Assembly (NCBI RefSeq): GCF_025698545.1
Contig: NC_068567.1
Location: forward strand, 4,402,001 to 4,466,000
Length of the DNA stretch: 64,000 nt
Direction of reading: 5' to 3'
Origin: Gossypium raimondii
Taxonomy: Eukaryota > Streptophyta > Magnoliopsida > Malvales > Malvaceae
Shown: positions 59,946 to 64,000 of the stretch, piece after piece
Numbering within the stretch: the first letter of the stretch is position 1
Layout of the letters: the number at the start of each line of letters is the position of its first letter
Made by a program: the position numbers and the translations under genes
The notes under the pieces: model-generated
Database searches by the model: none
Seen by the model: only the letters and a program-made list of their open reading frames with translations
Told to the model about the DNA's origin: nothing

Positions 59946-60320
59946 TCAGATCAGATGTGAAGTGTAACACGAACCTTCATTTGGAGTCTGAAGATGAACT
60001 TCAACATTGGCTTCATCTCCTAAAACAAGGTGACTTGGATTCTCAAACTCGTCACCAACAACAGTGGGGTATCTATAAAGAGGACAAGTGGAGTGTGATT
60101 GAAACCATATATGAATACAATCAACGTGGTAACCATGGTTATATTTTGGAAGCAACCTAGCTTTCTCTCCTTCTATAAGCTCAGACAAACAAATCCCACA
60201 TTCAAGCCTTTCTTTGAACTCGTCTTGACAGAAAATTAACACTGGAGAGTGAAGCGAGACTTGTTGATTCGAGACCTTTAGTTGCATGTTGAGGGTGAGC
60301 AGTGTCTTGCCCCAGAGCAA
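59946..60320 (-). pseudogene. Degraded ATL-type RING-H2 E3 ligase gene
   Basis: A 124-residue frame holds an ATL-style RING-H2 domain: a DEFKERLECGICLSE start, GEKARLLPKYNHGYHVDC, IWFQSHSTCPLYR. Two zinc ligands are lost: the third Cys (LPKC expected) and the last Cys (CPLC expected) are both Tyr. The N-terminal membrane helix and GLD motif that define ATL proteins are absent. ATL genes are normally single-exon, so the missing parts are not simply in other exons. It is best read as a truncated relic, though the frame through the RING is still open. Confidence 0.75.
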
Positions 60321-61787
60321 ACACGAAACATGTCAACCTTCCCAGTTCCTTCCTCTTCATTGCTGCGTTAGAAACTCACACAAGAGACCCAAAAAATGCA
60401 AATGTCTCAAAATATTTTGGGTTACTTCATTTAAAATAAATTAAAAATGTCATATCAAAATTTCATTTAATATTTTACTATAAGTGATTAAAATAAATGA
60501 ATATTTAAATTATAATTTTTATATTTTGGGTACTTCAATAAAATTCTTTTTATAGTTAAATGTTACCTGTATAATTTATTTAATCGGGTAAAACGAAATG
60601 ATTGAGGACAACCACTCTTAATCCCTAGTATGGAGAAATATAAAGTATGGCAAATGGGTGTTTGGTTCACATCCACCTCCAAACCCAATGGGCTATCAAC
60701 GATACCACCCTCGTTAGTAAAATTGTGAACACCCATCCTTTCAACTTTCCATTAGTATAGCCGAATCCATCCAACCCAAGGCCGACAAGAACCCTATCCA
60801 TCTCACTTCCAAGTTCCACCTTGAAGGTTCCCTTCAGTAGAGGTGATTAGTTTAGCTGGATCGAACTATTCATTATAATTTAATCTGGCCCTCAATTTTT
60901 TCATTTTTGTTTCTTGGTCCTCGGTTTTCCACAAACAAACTAACCATTGAGTTAGATATATACAATTTAAAAATAAAATTTAAAATTTTATGTGATGGCT
61001 TGATAATCAAGGGTGTTGATTGCTTTAGGTATAATCTAAGTTCGAGTAGTACTAGTCACGTTTGTTTGTTCGGACTTTACCAATAGATATCTAAATAATA
61101 ATTAAACAAATGAAGTTTCCTTGAAATATTTCTAAAATTTTAATTTGTATTATTCCTACTTGATTTTATTTATTATTTATACATTAAATAAAGGAAAACC
61201 CCAGACTAAGCAAACTGTGTAGTGAAGAGTGAAACGTTTTTACCAATCAAAATCGTGCGCAAATCTTAGTACGCGACGCGAGTAGGACGCACCGTCCACC
61301 AGCCGAAAGAATCACCAACCAAATTTTATGGTGAAGACGAGATTCTTGAAAAGTCTAAAATTTCTTGCACAGCATAAACTCGGTCAAAAATCACCGACAA
61401 TTTTAAAAGAATATTAAAAAGATTTTCTTTTTGGCACCTGACAAAAAGGGTATGATTTTGTTGCAAGTGGCTGGATTTCATAAACAATATCATCATCCGA
61501 CTTGTTTGAATCAAATTTTAATTTCTCCAACTATTTTAATATTAGTCGCGTTGATTATGTTTATTATTCAGGATTTATCATATTATTATAATTTATTAAA
61601 ACAATACTTCTTCTCACCGCAAAATAATAGAACAATACATTTCAACTCACTTGGACTTATATCTCTTACAATCTTTAACATTATTAGTGTTATCCCACCT
61701 TCACCTCACACGTTATCTTTTATATAAAACCAAAAAGAGTCTACAATTAATTAATAGCCTAATGATTAAATATGGTTCATCAATCAC
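60321..61787. other. Spacer with one coding-like relic
   Basis: Mostly AT-rich. The minus-strand stretch at about 60660-60833 is more GC-rich and reads KGTFKVELGSEMDRVLVGLG and DGFGYTNGKLKGW before the frame drifts. I do not recognise it. The stretch 61250-61310 is GC-rich with CGCGACGCG words. Confidence 0.4.
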
Positions 61788-61921
61788 TATAGCAAAGGAG
61801 TGTGTTGGTAGTCGTAGTAGAAGAAGAAAACCTTCTGTTTTAGATGTTCTGATTTGACAAATTCTTTTAGTCACGATTTGTCAATAATTAGCATGGTACT
61901 AGAAGCAAAGTACAGCAGACA
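61788..61921 (+). repeat. Upstream copy of the peptide-gene promoter segment
   Basis: CTATAGCAAAGG, GTGTTGGTA, TTTGTCAATAATTAGCATGG and AGAAGCAAAGTACA occur in the same order as at 63298-63421 upstream of the peptide gene. No matching coding sequence follows this copy. Confidence 0.65.
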
Positions 61922-62203
61922 ATAAGTATCATTCGCTTTGCATTCCATTTCAATTTGAATTTCTTGATTATAAGTTAATATTTCCAAGTCAAATTGAGAT
62001 TTCGGGAATTTCAAGATTTTATATTCAGTTTCGTCTTAAGAAATGATGGGTATCGTTTCTAATATTATATAAAGGATTTTAATATTATATCTCTTGAATT
62101 GAATAAAAACGAATATTTTATTTAAAAATTAAGTAAATTTTTGAATCTCAGTATTCAAATACCAAAATTTGATCGATGTTTAGCTAGACATTAATTTAAT
62201 ATT

Positions 62204-63165
62204 GGTTTTTAGGAGTATGGCTTTATAAGTTTAAAAAATTATGCAAATAATTTCACTTTAAAATTAATTATGGGAATGACTTGATTTTTATAATAGAGTT
62301 GGGCGTTGTCACTTTCTCAAGTGGCACCACCCTAAAATCCCCTCCCAAAAAATATTATTTTTGGTGTTGCCTAACAATTTGGCAGCATCAAATTGAAATG
62401 TGTAGAAGCAAAACGTTGAGGAACCTGATGAAGAAGTAATTACCCTTTTTAATTGGCTGAAAGAAAGAGTGACGCAGGAGAGTATGTCAGCACACAATTA
62501 AACTTTTGGTTTATTTGTATGTTAGGTCTATCCCCTTTTGAAATTAAATTTAAATAGCTTTAAAAGATATAAGAATAATAAAAATAAACCCTTCTCATTT
62601 AAAAAAAATTTAAAAAAATATATAAAATTCTCATTTAAATTACCCAATATGTCTCTCAAAAAATTTCCTCAAGTTTATCTAAATTCAAATATACTAGGGA
62701 ATGAAGTGAAAATGTTTAAATTTACATAAACTTGAGGAAATTTTTTGAGGGATATATTGGTAATTTAAATAAGAATTTTATATAGTTTTTAAGTTTATTG
62801 TTTTTAAAAAAATGAGAAGAGTTTATTTTTGTTATTATTATATCTTTTAAGGGTTATTTAAATTTAGTTTCAAAAGTTCAATTAGGTGCCACCATACTTT
62901 CATGAGGCATATTTTTTCAGTCAATCTAAAAAAGATAATTACTTCATCAGGTCCCTAAACGTTTCGCCTCTATATGCTTCAGTCTTATGCTACCAAATTA
63001 TTAGGTGGCACCAAAAAAATTATTTTTATGAACGAGATTTTAGGGTGATGCCGCCTGGAAAAATGACGACACCCAACTCTACTATAGAAATCAAATCATT
63101 CCCATAATTAATCTTGAAATTGAAACATTTTCATAACTCTTTAAAGAATCATATTCCTAAAAAAG
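62204..63165. mobile_element. Long foldback element, about 960 bp
   Basis: Nearly the whole stretch is a palindrome centred near 62690. The left end TTTTTAGGAGTATGG is mirrored by CATATTCCTAAAAA, GGGAATGACTTGATTTTTAT by AAATCAAATCATTCCC, GATGAAGAAGTAATTACC by GATAATTACTTCATC, and CTCAAAAAATTTCCTCAAGTTTA by TAAACTTGAGGAAATTTTTTGAG. There is no transposase. The boundaries lack a clear target duplication. Confidence 0.75.
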
Positions 63166-63297
63166 CATATAACCTTTAACGTCATGCTCCCTCTCTATCT
63201 ATGTATATATGTCAAACAAAAATGAGGAGTTTGACAATTAATCTGTGTATATATAGCTTTCCGATAAAGATGTGTATGACATTTCAAGTCACATAAA

Positions 63298-63421
63298 TTA
63301 TAGCAAAGGCAGCAAAAGTACAAGAAAAAGAGTGTTGGTAAAATAATAGAAAAACAATGGTTGGATTCTGTATGAGTTGTCAATTAGTAGTATGGTACAA
63401 GAAGCAAAGTACATTAGCCAA
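63298..63421 (+). repeat. Downstream copy of the duplicated promoter segment
   Basis: Shares TATAGCAAAGG, GTGTTGGTA, GTTGTCAATTAGTAGTATGG and AGAAGCAAAGTACA with 61788-61921. Here it lies about 60 bp before the TATA box of the peptide gene. Confidence 0.65.
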
Positions 63422-63478
63422 AGAGAATCTTTTCATTTTAAATTCATAGCCACCAAGATGGCTAGCTACCTCCCATCT

Positions 63479-63488
63479 CTATATAAAC
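63479..63488 (+). promoter_or_regulatory. TATA box of the small peptide gene
   Basis: CTATATAAAC lies 91-100 bp before the ATG at 63579, predicting a start near 63512 and a leader of about 65 nt. Confidence 0.65.
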
Positions 63489-63578
63489 ACACTTAATTTG
63501 TGCTCTCCTATATCCCATATAGTTGAATATTGTTTTCTTGTCCAAACATTACTTAAACTTGCTTTCTTTCCAATAAAA

Positions 63579-63821
63579 ATGGAGGGCAGAAAATTTGTTA
63601 GGATTGTTGAAGTTATAATGGTGGTGATAATGGTGGTTTTGAGTGGAATTTTGACTACAAACCCGATGATGTTGGCACTGGCAAGGCGGTTGAATGAAGA
63701 GGTGGTGGCCGTAGGTGGTGTTGGTCCGGATGACCATTCGCCTATTCCCCCGATCAGGTCATCTTGCAAATCCCATATTCCGAGTCCCACATGCCCTCCC
63801 TATTCTTCAATGCATAGGTGA
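63579..63821 (+). CDS. Putative small secreted or membrane-anchored peptide precursor
   Basis: An 80-residue protein from the ATG at 63579, in good context (AAAAATGG). Residues 8-28 form a hydrophobic signal-peptide-like helix (VIMVVIMVVLSGIL). Then come ARRLNEE, a Gly/Val stretch, DDHSPIPPIRSSCKSH and CPPYSSMHR, with two cysteines about 9 residues apart near the C-terminus. The plan (signal, variable middle, Pro/Ser/Cys-rich end) is that of a processed plant peptide, but I do not recognise the family. A donor (CATAG|GTGAGT, 63819/63820) and an acceptor before GTAAAATGG (about 63972) would splice to a codon for Arg and then TAA, giving the same protein either way; the rest of the transcript leaves the window. 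A partial duplicate of its promoter lies 1.5 kb upstream. Confidence 0.6.
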   Translation: MEGRKFVRIVEVIMVVIMVVLSGILTTNPMMLALARRLNEEVVAVGGVGPDDHSPIPPIRSSCKSHIPSPTCPPYSSMHR

Positions 63822-63903
63822 GTCCTCTATCTATATAAATAACTATTAATATGATATAATTTCGATTTAATTTTTATGTATCACTAACATTATAGTACGT
63901 ACC

Positions 63904-63904
<1 letters not shown>

Positions 63905-63943
<39 letters not shown>
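63905..63943. repeat. (AT)n microsatellite in the peptide-gene intron
   Basis: About 19 AT units within the putative intron after the last coding codon. Confidence 0.9.
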
Positions 63944-63950
<7 letters not shown>

Positions 63951-64000
63951 TGTTTCTTGGTTGGGACGCAGGTAAAATGGCAAATTGGGATAGCAGAAAA

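Overview
The window is plant nuclear DNA from a eudicot, most likely a Malvaceae species such as cotton (Gossypium). The basis is its split genes with GT-AG introns, very AT-rich spacers, retroelement terminal sequences of a style I associate with cotton, and a microRNA gene (MIR3954 type) known from Malvales and Sapindales. The organism assignment is inference. No prokaryotic features, CRISPR arrays or tRNA/rRNA genes were seen.

Layout. 1-4 kb: AT-rich spacer. 4.1-5.5 kb: intronless CIPK4/7-like kinase (+), followed tail-to-tail by a small hypothetical gene (-). 6-12.8 kb: LINE RNase H relics, SINEs and a foldback MULE-like element. 12.8-13.7 kb: four-exon Aux/IAA gene (-) with an auxin-response-element cluster upstream. 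14-30.6 kb: about 16 kb with no confident gene, filled with SINEs, MITEs and retroelement remains. 30.8-32.3 kb: second Aux/IAA gene (+), IAA7/14/16-like, five exons. 36.5-38.4 kb: six-exon mitochondrial-type TatB gene (-) with an 83-bp duplication of one splice acceptor. 39.1-42.9 kb: two solo LTRs, each with a 5-bp target-site duplication. 45.7-46.5 kb: bHLH92-like gene (+). 47.0-48.3 kb: RPS15 (uS19) gene (-), head-to-head with an Alba-family gene at 48.9-50.3 kb (+). 50.7-52.7 kb: intronless Rf-like PPR gene (-). 55.2 kb: MIR3954-type hairpin (-) with its own TATA box, beside a nested foldback/LTR insertion at 55.5-57.9 kb. 59.9-60.3 kb: decayed ATL RING-H2 gene. 62.2-63.2 kb: long foldback element. 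63.6 kb: short putative secreted-peptide gene (+).

Gene order is informative. CIPK - IAA1/2-type - IAA7/14-type matches the order I recall for Arabidopsis CIPK4-IAA1-IAA14 (chr 4) and CIPK7-IAA2-IAA7 (chr 3). TatB - bHLH92 - RPS15 matches a block I recall on Arabidopsis chr 5. The window therefore joins two ancestral blocks, swollen by transposable elements. Functionally it holds an auxin-repressor pair, a calcium-signalling kinase, mitochondrial/RNA genes (TatB, PPR), translation/RNA-binding genes (RPS15, Alba) and a phasiRNA-trigger microRNA. Apart from the auxin pair and the divergent RPS15/Alba promoter, they are neighbours rather than members of one pathway.
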